From Nitrospira sp. ND1 (GTDB lineage Bacteria > Nitrospirota > Nitrospiria > Nitrospirales > Nitrospiraceae), in contig NZ_FWEX01000006.1 in assembly GCF_900170025.1 (NCBI RefSeq), positions 1,024,795-1,088,794 on the forward strand: a stretch of DNA of 64,000 nt. Reading direction: 5' to 3'. A program made the translations under genes and the position numbers. Below are positions 8,049 through 14,775 of the stretch, one piece after another. The notes beneath the pieces are model-generated. The model made no database searches. It was not told the DNA's origin and was given only the letters and a program-made list of their open reading frames with translations. Numbering within the stretch: the stretch's first letter is position 1; each line of letters begins with the position of its first letter.

Positions 8049-8843
8049 CTAGCGACTGAGAATATCGAGGATTTCATCCAATGGTCGAATGGTCCCCAAC
8101 AGGAGAGGATCACCGAAACGCCTATTATGACGGTTCTCCTTGACCTTGAGCAATCCAGTCACAAGATTGTTGAAATCATCCAGCTTGGATGTTTCAAAGT
8201 AGGTAATAAAATCCCAATCATCCAACCCGCTGGAGTGATAGAGCTTCCGTTTCACCGTCTTCAAGTATGCGACCGTCGCATCCGTGTGTTCCTTCATCAG
8301 GCCTGTTCGGGTGTCTTGTCCAGAAATCCACCATTCTGCGTCCTTGCGTATAGGAACCACTATAACGTATGGGCTGCCCTGAGGTGGCGGTGTCTTCAAC
8401 TCCCCCTTCAGTTCTTCTGGGAAGCTAGGGACATAATTTAGGGTTTTGGTGATGCCATTGAAGGTGTCAGTATTTTTCATATCCATCCCCATAGTGGTCC
8501 CCATGAGGTCTAACAAGAAGTTCTGATTATGAACCATCTCTTTCGAGTGAATCCTGACAAGTACATCAGCTCTCTCAGACAGACCACGAAGCAAATGCGT
8601 ATCGACTATTAACTTATCGGCGTGCTTTTCGAACACCTTTTTCATTTCGGAGGCCGCCTTGACACGCGCTTCATGATCCATCTGCCACCAGTGCTCCCCC
8701 ATCTTGAACACAGCAAACGTTGCGTAGACACCAGGATCCTTTAAGAGCTTGTCGTGATCCATGGCCGCCTCACTCACTACAGACAACATGGGAAGGAAGC
8801 ATAATAGAAGCGCAACCATCGAAATCTGACTGATTCTCTTCAT
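8049..8843 (-). CDS. cld: Periplasmic chlorite dismutase
   Basis: A heme b enzyme that converts chlorite to chloride and O2. 264 residues from the ATG at 8843, chosen because AGGAGA lies 8 bases upstream and a signal peptide follows directly (cleavage near SEAA|MD, residue 27). The sequence matches my memory of Nitrospira Cld closely: the proximal heme ligand is H186 in LMKEHTDA, and the distal Arg is R199 in KTVKRKLYHS, 13 residues later as in Nitrospira defluvii Cld. FITYFET and NRRFG blocks are also present. Length fits the long (lineage I, usually pentameric) form. It is the last gene after a response regulator and histidine kinase, with its own phased-repeat promoter at 8897-8951. It lies within an integrative element. 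Confidence 0.96.
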   Translation of the reverse strand: MKRISQISMVALLLCFLPMLSVVSEAAMDHDKLLKDPGVYATFAVFKMGEHWWQMDHEARVKAASEMKKVFEKHADKLIVDTHLLRGLSERADVLVRIHSKEMVHNQNFLLDLMGTTMGMDMKNTDTFNGITKTLNYVPSFPEELKGELKTPPPQGSPYVIVVPIRKDAEWWISGQDTRTGLMKEHTDATVAYLKTVKRKLYHSSGLDDWDFITYFETSKLDDFNNLVTGLLKVKENRHNRRFGDPLLLGTIRPLDEILDILSR

Positions 8844-8896
8844 AAGTCCGTTCTCCTTTTCGGTTAAAAGGGCTGGTACAACCCAATGCATGGTCA

Positions 8897-8902
8897 AGCA
8901 TA
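8897..8902 (-). promoter_or_regulatory. Candidate -10 element of the cld promoter
   Basis: Reads TATGCT on the minus strand, about 54 bases before the cld start codon. The same hexamer is placed similarly before the response regulator gene (11231-11236). The operator repeats lie immediately upstream, where -35 would be, as expected for an activator-dependent promoter. Confidence 0.5.
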
Positions 8903-8913
8903 GCCCTGCCCCT

Positions 8914-8951
8914 TCACATCGATCTCACGAAATTGTCACATTTTTATCACG
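8914..8951 (-). promoter_or_regulatory. Four 11-bp-phased TCAC(A/G) repeats: response-regulator operator of cld
   Basis: On the plus strand TCACA, TCACG, TCACA and TCACG begin at 8914, 8925, 8936 and 8947, exactly 11 bp apart (on the coding strand (C/T)GTGA). Tandem half-sites at one-turn spacing are the standard binding pattern of OmpR/PhoB-family regulators. Two further half-sites with identical spacing precede the response regulator of the same operon. Binding is inferred. Confidence 0.7.
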
Positions 8952-8994
8952 CCTGATGTGGCGAGCGGCCCGTAACGGTCGAGAACAATAGAGA

Positions 8995-10473
8995 CTAGAA
9001 GTGCACGGTGGGCAGTTCAAAGCTGATGATGGTTCCGATGTTAGGTATACTCTCTGCTCGAATTGTACTTCCATGTAGCTCTAGGATTCGCTTAGTAATG
9101 GCCAGCCCGAGCCCAGCTCCTCCAGGCTGATTTTGTCGATTCGCCCTATAAAAACGATCAAAAATATAAGGCAAGTCGTGATCAGCGATACCACAGCCAG
9201 TATCAGAAATTCGTATCATAACCGAGCCGGATTCGTGGCTTAACGAAATCGCAATGGTCCCTCCGCTCGGTGTATAGCGAGTAGCATTATTGATTATGTT
9301 TTCTAGCGCCCGCTCGATGAGGCCGATATCAGCCTCCACAAATGGCAGATCATCTGTAAAACTGCTCTTTAGGGCTATCCCCCTATTTGCGACGGTGAGT
9401 TGAAACTTTTGACACACATCCTGGACAAGCTCGGCTAAAGAAAATTGTTCGCATTGAATGCGAGCTTCACGCGAATCTAAGCGAGCCAATTCAAAGAGTT
9501 CCCCCACAAGCTCCCTAAGCCGTTGGCTTTGCTTGAGGGCAATGTCGAGAAACGTCCGGTATTCCTCTCGTGTAAGCGTCCCTTCTTTCATCAGTAACGT
9601 TTCCAGATACCCATGCAAGGATGCCAGGGGGGTACGCAAATCATGGGACACATTGGCCACCAACTCACGCCGAAGGATGTCCGTCTGCTTCAAAGTGGCC
9701 ACTTGCTGAAGAATTCGTTCTACCATCCGATTGAATGTGGACCGGAGCCGATCAATTTCATCACTATTCCGCTCAGGAATGAAATCCTGAGGATGCAGCT
9801 CGAGCGCCTCTGAAAAATCGCTCTTTGCGAACGTTTCCATCGTCGATGCTAGTTTGGTTAACCTTCTGGTGAGCATGTTGAATAGAAAGAGACCGCCCAA
9901 AAGAGCGAACAGTAAGCCGGTAAGTGCTGCCCAGAGACTCAGCCGGAAGATGTAGCTCCGATTCAGCATATCGGCGACGGAGTCATACTCCTCTCCGCCA
10001 AGGACAATGTACAGATATCCTGTTGGTTGTCCGTGTAAGGGTATGGCTGAAACAGAAAAGACCTTCTGGCGAGTCGCATCACGGGGATCGTCACCAAGAA
10101 TAGGAAATGCGTCCGCCTCGGTGAGAAAACGATGTATTGGTTCTAACGAGACAGCCGAGCGCTTGACCTTCTCAGTGGGAGCGGAGAAGTTGACTATGCC
10201 CCCATTCTCATCAAGCAAGTACATCTCAATGCTCGGATTGATAACCATAAGTAGGTGAAACAGTTCTTTCAGAGCGTACGGACTCACCTCTCCTTGGCTG
10301 CTTAGTAACTGGTCAGCAACAATGTTTCTGGCCAGAGCACGGTTCAGCTTCTGATTCACTTCCTGCTGATACATGCGCGTCGTGAAGACCGTTAGGAGAG
10401 TGTATAGAACCCCAACCGCACAAAACAGGAAGAGCAACACAAGGGCGAGTTTGCCGTAGAGTGACCGCGACAT
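8995..10473 (-). CDS. Sensor histidine kinase of the chlorite dismutase locus
   Basis: 492 residues. Membrane helices at about 8-30 and 177-199 bracket a periplasmic sensor domain of about 145 residues. Then follow a HAMP region (200-255), a HisKA domain with phospho-acceptor H277 in ANVSHDLRTPLASL, and a HATPase domain with N box (ENIINNATRYTP), G1 (DTGCGI) and G2 (GGAGLGLAI). All catalytic motifs are present. It starts 2 bases after the stop of the response regulator and sits upstream of cld, so the three probably act together. The signal sensed is unknown; an oxyanion or other oxidative stress is a guess from context only. Confidence 0.92.
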   Translation of the reverse strand: MSRSLYGKLALVLLFLFCAVGVLYTLLTVFTTRMYQQEVNQKLNRALARNIVADQLLSSQGEVSPYALKELFHLLMVINPSIEMYLLDENGGIVNFSAPTEKVKRSAVSLEPIHRFLTEADAFPILGDDPRDATRQKVFSVSAIPLHGQPTGYLYIVLGGEEYDSVADMLNRSYIFRLSLWAALTGLLFALLGGLFLFNMLTRRLTKLASTMETFAKSDFSEALELHPQDFIPERNSDEIDRLRSTFNRMVERILQQVATLKQTDILRRELVANVSHDLRTPLASLHGYLETLLMKEGTLTREEYRTFLDIALKQSQRLRELVGELFELARLDSREARIQCEQFSLAELVQDVCQKFQLTVANRGIALKSSFTDDLPFVEADIGLIERALENIINNATRYTPSGGTIAISLSHESGSVMIRISDTGCGIADHDLPYIFDRFYRANRQNQPGGAGLGLAITKRILELHGSTIRAESIPNIGTIISFELPTVHF

Positions 10474-10475
10474 GG

Positions 10476-11204
10476 TCAGTCCTTTAAGCCGGATCCTTCT
10501 AGTTCACAGAATTTGTATCCGACGCCCCACACAGTCAGAATAAAGTCGGGCTTGGCCGAATCCTTTTCAATCTTGGCGCGCAATCTGTTGATATGGGAAT
10601 TTACCGTGTGTTCATAGCCGTCGTGACCGTAACCCCAGACCGAATCGAGAAGCTGACTGCGCGTATAAACTCGGCCTGGATGGGATGCAAACTGCAGGAG
10701 CAAATCGAACTCTTTGGCCGTGAGATCCCTCAAGCTGCCTCTCACTGTGACCTTCCGTTTTTCAACATCGATGAAGAGGCCCTTTGCGCGGATAGTTTTC
10801 TGAAGGTCCTGCGTCTTATCTCTAAATGCTTCAGAACGGCGGAAGAGGGCCTTTACACGTGCGAGCAGTTCTCGAACACTAAATGGTTTAGTAACATAGT
10901 CGTCAGCACCAACTTCCAGCCCAAGGACCCGGTCTATTTCTGAGGATTTCGCAGTCAACATGAGGATGGGTGTATAGGTGGGGAGCGATCGAAGCTGCCG
11001 ACATATCTCTAACCCGTCGATGCCAGGCAGCATCACGTCAAGAATAATAAGGTCATATCTCTTCGAGAGCACACATTGAAGGCCATCCTCTCCGGTTTTG
11101 GCGATCTCTACGGCATATGCGGTGTCGGTCAGGTGCATCTCCAAGAGCCGACCAATATCTAAGTCGTCTTCTACGACAAGAATTTGTTTAGCCATAAAAA
11201 CCAT
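10476..11204 (-). CDS. OmpR/PhoB-family response regulator of the chlorite dismutase locus
   Basis: 242 residues counted from 11204 (an ATG at 11195 giving MAKQ is an equal alternative; neither has a clear ribosome site). The receiver domain has acidic residues in VVEDDLD, phospho-acceptor D56 in LIILDVMLPG and K106 in VTKPFS. The C-terminal winged helix has the transactivation and recognition pattern LTAKEFDLLL...HTVNSHINRLRAKIE. It is first in the RR-HK-cld set. Phased half-sites lie before both this gene and cld, so it probably activates itself and cld. Confidence 0.93.
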   Translation of the reverse strand: MVFMAKQILVVEDDLDIGRLLEMHLTDTAYAVEIAKTGEDGLQCVLSKRYDLIILDVMLPGIDGLEICRQLRSLPTYTPILMLTAKSSEIDRVLGLEVGADDYVTKPFSVRELLARVKALFRRSEAFRDKTQDLQKTIRAKGLFIDVEKRKVTVRGSLRDLTAKEFDLLLQFASHPGRVYTRSQLLDSVWGYGHDGYEHTVNSHINRLRAKIEKDSAKPDFILTVWGVGYKFCELEGSGLKD

Positions 11205-11230
11205 ATATTCGAGGCAGCAGGAATGCCTTT

Positions 11231-11236
11231 AGCATA
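11231..11236 (-). promoter_or_regulatory. Candidate -10 element of the response regulator promoter
   Basis: TATGCT on the minus strand, identical to the hexamer in front of cld, with the phased operator directly upstream. Confidence 0.45.
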
Positions 11237-11243
11237 GCGTCCG

Positions 11244-11259
11244 TCACAAATTCATCACA
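11244..11259 (-). promoter_or_regulatory. Two 11-bp-phased TCACA repeats upstream of the response regulator
   Basis: TCACA begins at 11244 and 11255 (TCACAAATTCATCACA), the same motif and spacing as the four repeats before cld. This suggests autoregulation by the OmpR-type regulator. The gap to the -10 hexamer is 7 bases here and 11 at cld. Confidence 0.6.
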
Positions 11260-11397
11260 GCCATAGATTATAGACCCAACTGAAAAAATCCTGGCATGCT
11301 GAGGAAATGTCCGCTTTCAATGCCAAGGCCTGGTTTAATCGAGCGAATATTCCATGTGGCGGTAGCCGAGAATTTTAAGAATCGAGACTACGAGTGG

Positions 11398-11631
11398 TCA
11401 GCCCGCACAGTCGATACAGAGCCAGATTTCGCATGTGACGTCATGCTCCCTATAACAAAACCGCACCCACGCCCGTTCAAATTGGCAAAACTCGCAGAGC
11501 CGTTCCTTCGTATGCTCAGAACAGAGACAGGCTTTGCGCGCACGATCATACGTGGTGGCTTCCCGTCTGCAACCTGCCGGCCCAAATAGACTCGGCAGCT
11601 TCAGATCGCATCGATGCCAGATCATCCTCAC
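11398..11631 (-). CDS. Small Cys-rich protein of the element, possible zinc binder
   Basis: 77 residues starting at GTG 11631, which overlaps the stop of the Rep-like gene as GTGA and is preceded by AGGAGG. The pattern CLC...CEFC...C...C...CIDC with ten Cys suggests zinc binding. The start-stop coupling and ribosome site argue it is a real gene. It is the third member of the excisionase-Rep-Cys-rich set, each overlapping the next. Function unknown. Confidence 0.6.
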   Translation of the reverse strand: MRMIWHRCDLKLPSLFGPAGCRREATTYDRARKACLCSEHTKERLCEFCQFERAWVRFCYREHDVTCEIWLCIDCAG

Positions 11632-12341
11632 ACCTCCTGATAGACAAGCCCCTTCCCCAGCACGAGTTGCAGAATGGTGCCGCTAAACCAAATGGGATGC
11701 CCTGACAGCAGATCCTCCCAGGTCTTGATGAAAACGATCCTCGGGATTTCAATCTCGCCTCTGATCCGTCGGTAGGCATTCCTGGTCGACCATTGATGCC
11801 GCATCTCCTCCCACAGTCGGCTGATGGGAAAGCCCAGCGACCGCTTCCAGGACCAACACATATTCACGTAGCCACATTGATCCTGGACGTACTGGCTGAT
11901 GACATAGCGGCTGAGACGGTTTCGTGAACGATGGCTAGGCTGATAGGCCTTGATCCAGACCACCGGAGCCCCGTGGAGGGCTTGCCACTGGGAGGAAAGC
12001 CATTCCTGAGAGATCCAGAAGCGGCGGGCGCGCTCCCCGTCCGGCACCCGCCAGGCCCAGAAGATATGGAGGACGCCATGCCCTTCCTCAGTCCGGACCT
12101 GGTAATACTCCAACCCCTGAAAGCCGAGCTGGCGTTCGATCCGCTGACGCAGTTGTTTATGATGGTAGGTCAGCTTCTCCGCATCCCCGCCTTCTGCCGT
12201 GGAGAGCGTGACCCAGAGCACCTGGAACTGGTGGCATTCCCAGAACCAAAGCAGCGACCGGACGCGGTGATAGCCTCGTTTCTGCTTTCGCGTCCATTCC
12301 CCGGCGACGGGCTCCCGCCGGAACTCCTTCCAGCGGCTCAT
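11628..12341 (-). CDS. Rep-like protein (putative rolling-circle replication initiator)
   Basis: 237 residues from the ATG at 12341, which overlaps the excisionase stop as ATGA and follows GGAAGGTG. Three blocks resemble rolling-circle initiators: VLWVTLST (motif 1-like), GVLHIFWAW (position of the His-hydrophobic-His metal motif, second His absent) and RYVISQYVQDQ (Tyr motif-like). The degenerate metal motif makes nuclease activity uncertain. Context next to an excisionase in an integrative element supports a replication or mobilisation role. Confidence 0.5.
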   Translation of the reverse strand: MSRWKEFRREPVAGEWTRKQKRGYHRVRSLLWFWECHQFQVLWVTLSTAEGGDAEKLTYHHKQLRQRIERQLGFQGLEYYQVRTEEGHGVLHIFWAWRVPDGERARRFWISQEWLSSQWQALHGAPVVWIKAYQPSHRSRNRLSRYVISQYVQDQCGYVNMCWSWKRSLGFPISRLWEEMRHQWSTRNAYRRIRGEIEIPRIVFIKTWEDLLSGHPIWFSGTILQLVLGKGLVYQEV

Positions 12342-12547
12342 CGGGCACCTTCCGCTTGAGGGATGGCAGGTCTGAGGCCGGCAGACAGAATCCGTTCGAG
12401 TTCTTCGATGGGAATCCGTACGGCGCGCACCGACGGCTTCACATAGGCGATCTGCCGTTTCAGGATGTATTTCCTGATCGTGCTTTCCTTGAGCCCTAAC
12501 CGATTTGCCGCTTCTCGAATGGTGATCAATTTTGTACTCGGGACCAT
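12338..12547 (-). CDS. Excisionase / AlpA-like helix-turn-helix regulator
   Basis: 69 residues from the ATG at 12547, chosen for the AAGGAGGTG 5 bases upstream. The sequence KLITIREAANRLGLKESTIRKYI and YVKPSVRAVRIPIEELERIL is the MerR-like winged helix of the excisionase/HTH_17 family. Such proteins bend DNA at attachment sites or activate element genes. It is translationally coupled to the Rep-like gene and divergent from the integrase operon across the dyad at 12582-12609. Confidence 0.85.
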   Translation of the reverse strand: MVPSTKLITIREAANRLGLKESTIRKYILKRQIAYVKPSVRAVRIPIEELERILSAGLRPAIPQAEGAR

Positions 12548-12581
12548 CGGGCACCTCCTTGGTAATGAGTGAATCATTTCT

Positions 12582-12609
12582 GTTATGCCTAATACTTATT
12601 AGGCATAAC
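12582..12609. promoter_or_regulatory. Operator-like perfect dyad between the divergent element operons
   Basis: 12-bp arms GTTATGCCTAAT and ATTAGGCATAAC separated by 4 bases. A weaker outer pair GGTAATG (12561-12567) and CATTACC (12623-12629) flanks it. Rightward, TTGACA at 12615-12620 and TACACT at 12640-12645 could form a promoter for the zinc-finger and integrase genes. The layout is that of a control region for the integration/excision switch. Confidence 0.65.
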
Positions 12610-12752
12610 GCTCATTGACATGCATTACCATTGACGAGGTACACTCCCCAAGAGTTTTCAGTCCCAAGGTGCCTCGTTCACCTCCAGTTTTTTCATATGA
12701 AATGGGGTGGAGTGATGAAGCTGCCGAAGCCAGCTACAGAAGGAGAGGTCAG

Positions 12753-13469
12753 ATGACCATAGACCGTGCCGCAATTTTTGAGCAGTTCTACGGCGAGATG
12801 AAGAAGGCCAGAGAGCGGATTCTCACCACAGCAGACGGCGAAGTCGGCTGGCTCTTGAAGTTTATCCAGACCGACCTAGAAGCTCTCACGCCAAGTGAAT
12901 GGATGGTCCTGGCTTTCGAGGTGGCCAGCTTTGTGGATGACGTCGCGAATCGCCATGGGGAGGAAATCGCGACAGAAGGAGGGTGGAGCGTCCAATCTAT
13001 CCCAGGAGAGAGGTTTCGTGGCACTATTCCAAGCAGCGCAGAGGCCAAGGAGGTTCAGACCATGGTCCTCCACAGCCTGGAAAACTTATGGGAAAAGGCA
13101 GTGACTGCCTTCACGTTCCCTCAATTCACCATCATTGTCACACTGCCTGGCGCGGACCACGAACGAAAAGGGAATGTGTTTGTTGCCACAAAGCGAAAAG
13201 TGAAGGAGTTTGAATATCGGTTCGCCCATTTATTGGTCGACTATTCCGGGCGAATTCGCCGTTGCCCAGAATGCCAACGGATTTACTTAGCGATTCGGTT
13301 TGATCAAACATACTGCGGTCCTCGGTGCCAGACACGAGTGGCCACTCGTAAATGGCGAGAGAAACATCTACCGAAGAAACAAAAAGCCTCAGTAGGTAGG
13401 ACTGGCACAACGGCGGATTCCGACATGAAAAACCGAAAGGGAAAGCCCGATGGCAAGGCGAAACGGTAA
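12753..13469 (+). CDS. CGNR-type zinc-finger protein upstream of the integrase
   Basis: 238 residues from the ATG at 12753 (AGGAGAGG five bases upstream); the frame extends farther 5' but without a ribosome site. The N-terminal 150 residues are unfamiliar and helical. At about 180-215, RRCPECQRIYLAI...TYCGPRCQTRVATRKWRE is a CGNR-like treble-clef zinc finger (CxxC...CxxxC) with a basic helix, usually DNA binding. The C terminus is Lys-rich. It overlaps the integrase start by 20 bases, so the two are co-translated; a regulator or cofactor of integration is likely. Confidence 0.65.
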   Translation: MTIDRAAIFEQFYGEMKKARERILTTADGEVGWLLKFIQTDLEALTPSEWMVLAFEVASFVDDVANRHGEEIATEGGWSVQSIPGERFRGTIPSSAEAKEVQTMVLHSLENLWEKAVTAFTFPQFTIIVTLPGADHERKGNVFVATKRKVKEFEYRFAHLLVDYSGRIRRCPECQRIYLAIRFDQTYCGPRCQTRVATRKWREKHLPKKQKASVGRTGTTADSDMKNRKGKPDGKAKR

Positions 13470-14652
13470 AGACCGTGGGGTGGTGTTTAAGCAAGGCGGT
13501 TGGTGGGTCCGCCTGTATGTGAATGGCCGGGAGAAATGGTTCCGGGCGGACTCCAAGAGCCAAGCCAAGACACTGTACGGTCGGTTGCGGTCCGAGGCTC
13601 GCGAAAATCGCTACTTTCCCGAGAAGTATGCCGTCTCCAAGGAATTGACCCTCCGGGCATGGATTGCGCGGTATCTGGAAGGCGTGACTTCACCAGGTCT
13701 TCGGAATGTGCATCGCTATGGAAAGTTCTGGTCGAAGCTCCTAGGACGGAAGCTTCTGACCGAGATTACCGCCGACGACTTACGGCATATCCAAGCCAAA
13801 ATGAAGCACAAGGGCACACGAACCGCCCGAACGATTAACCGCTACTTTGGAGCCCTGCGACGCATCCTGAACTTGGCGATTGCCGATGGTTTGCTTTCGG
13901 CCAATCCAGTCAAAGGCGTGAAGTTCTTTTCAGAACCAGCCGGGCGACTACGGTTCCTTAGTGATAGAGAAATCTCCAGCCTGCGCGATACCTTGCCTCC
14001 AGAGCACTGGTTGATTGTGGCCTTCGCTCTCGAAACAGGGTTACGCCTCACCGAGCAGTTTCATTCGCGCTGGGACTGCCTGAACACCGAACAGGGCATC
14101 TTGACCATTCCATTGAGTAAGTCCGGCAAGACCCGCCACGTCATTCTGACGGATGCCGCGCTGGACATCGTCAAGGGTCTCACCTCGTGGATGCACAGCC
14201 CATTCCTGTTCCCGAGTCCTCTTACCTCCGCACAACCGATGCAGGGGCGCAACTTTGTGGTGAAGATCTACGAGCCAGCCTTGAAGCGAGCTAAAATCGA
14301 AGATGTCACCTGGCACACCTTACGGCATACCTTCGCGTCTCGGGCTGTCATGGCAGGAGTGGATATCAGGACAGTGCAGGAACTGATGGGCCATTCCACG
14401 ATCACGATGACAATGCGCTACGCCCATCTCTCCCCGGCCCATCTGCGAACGGCGGTAAATCGAGCGAGTTTAGGAGCGATTGCGTCGAAAAGTGCGAGTG
14501 GAACCGGGAGTAAAACCGGGAGTAACGAAAATCAGCGGGTGGAACAGGGTCCGGTCAGAATCACCGAACCCTCTGAGATATCTGCAGGAATGATTGGAGG
14601 CGCCGGGCGGGTTCGAACCGCCGCATCGCAGTTTTGCAGACTGCTCCCTTAG
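13450..14652 (+). CDS. int: Tyrosine recombinase (integrase) of the tRNA-Cys element
   Basis: 400 residues. An N-terminal AP2-like arm-binding domain (VVFKQGGWWVRLYVNGREKWFR) and a SAM-like core-binding domain (65-155) precede the catalytic domain. Active-site residues are all present: R199 (ETGLRLTE), K224, H289-xx-R292 (WHTLRHTF), H315 (MGHSTI) and Y324 (MRYAHLS). The tail has a GTGSKTGS repeat and runs antisense through the attachment core into the tRNA-Cys gene. The last four residues (RLLP) and the stop codon are therefore chromosomal; in the circular form the frame would continue into the left end of the element. Confidence 0.95.
   Translation: MARRNGKDRGVVFKQGGWWVRLYVNGREKWFRADSKSQAKTLYGRLRSEARENRYFPEKYAVSKELTLRAWIARYLEGVTSPGLRNVHRYGKFWSKLLGRKLLTEITADDLRHIQAKMKHKGTRTARTINRYFGALRRILNLAIADGLLSANPVKGVKFFSEPAGRLRFLSDREISSLRDTLPPEHWLIVAFALETGLRLTEQFHSRWDCLNTEQGILTIPLSKSGKTRHVILTDAALDIVKGLTSWMHSPFLFPSPLTSAQPMQGRNFVVKIYEPALKRAKIEDVTWHTLRHTFASRAVMAGVDIRTVQELMGHSTITMTMRYAHLSPAHLRTAVNRASLGAIASKSASGTGSKTGSNENQRVEQGPVRITEPSEISAGMIGGAGRVRTAASQFCRLLP
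14594..14639. repeat. Right attachment repeat (attR) inside tRNA-Cys
   Basis: 46 bp identical to 5933-5978. It covers the 3' half of tRNA-Cys including the encoded CCA, so integration restores a complete tRNA gene. Confidence 0.85.
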
Positions 14653-14670
14653 CCACTTGGGTACGGCGCC
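14595..14670 (-). tRNA. tRNA-Cys (anticodon GCA)
   Basis: 76 nt on the minus strand. The 7-bp acceptor stem GGCGCCG/CGGCGCC, D arm CCC...GGG, anticodon stem GCAGT/ACTGC with loop CTGCAAA (anticodon GCA), variable loop GATGC and T arm GGCGG-TTCGAAC-CCGCC all pair. The discriminator U typical of tRNA-Cys is followed by an encoded CCA. It is the integration target of the neighbouring element and overlaps the integrase gene antisense. Confidence 0.96.
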
Positions 14671-14775
14671 ACGGATCGGATTATAGAAGGGGGAGCTTCA
14701 GGAACTCAACCGCGAAGAGCAGAGAAATGGAGGAATGTTCAAAACATAGTCCAACTGAGGGGGATCCGCTTCTGA

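Larger units (their letters stand above)
5933..14639. mobile_element. Integrative element at tRNA-Cys carrying chlorite dismutase and its two-component system
   Basis: Identical 46-bp direct repeats at 5933-5978 and 14594-14639 bound about 8.7 kb. The right repeat is part of an intact tRNA-Cys gene and adjoins a tyrosine integrase, the usual arrangement for tRNA-targeted elements. Inside are an excisionase-like regulator, a Rep-like protein, two Cys-rich proteins, a 409-residue unknown, and the RR-HK-cld operon. Several cargo genes look more AT-rich than the chromosome to the right. No relaxase or conjugation genes are seen, so any transfer would need help. The boundaries are directly visible; mobility is inferred. 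Confidence 0.82.

Noticed and set aside
11296-11589. 97-codon plus-strand frame between the response regulator and the Rep-like gene
   Set aside because: It overlaps the Cys-rich minus-strand gene, which has a coupled start and strong ribosome site; the plus frame has neither.
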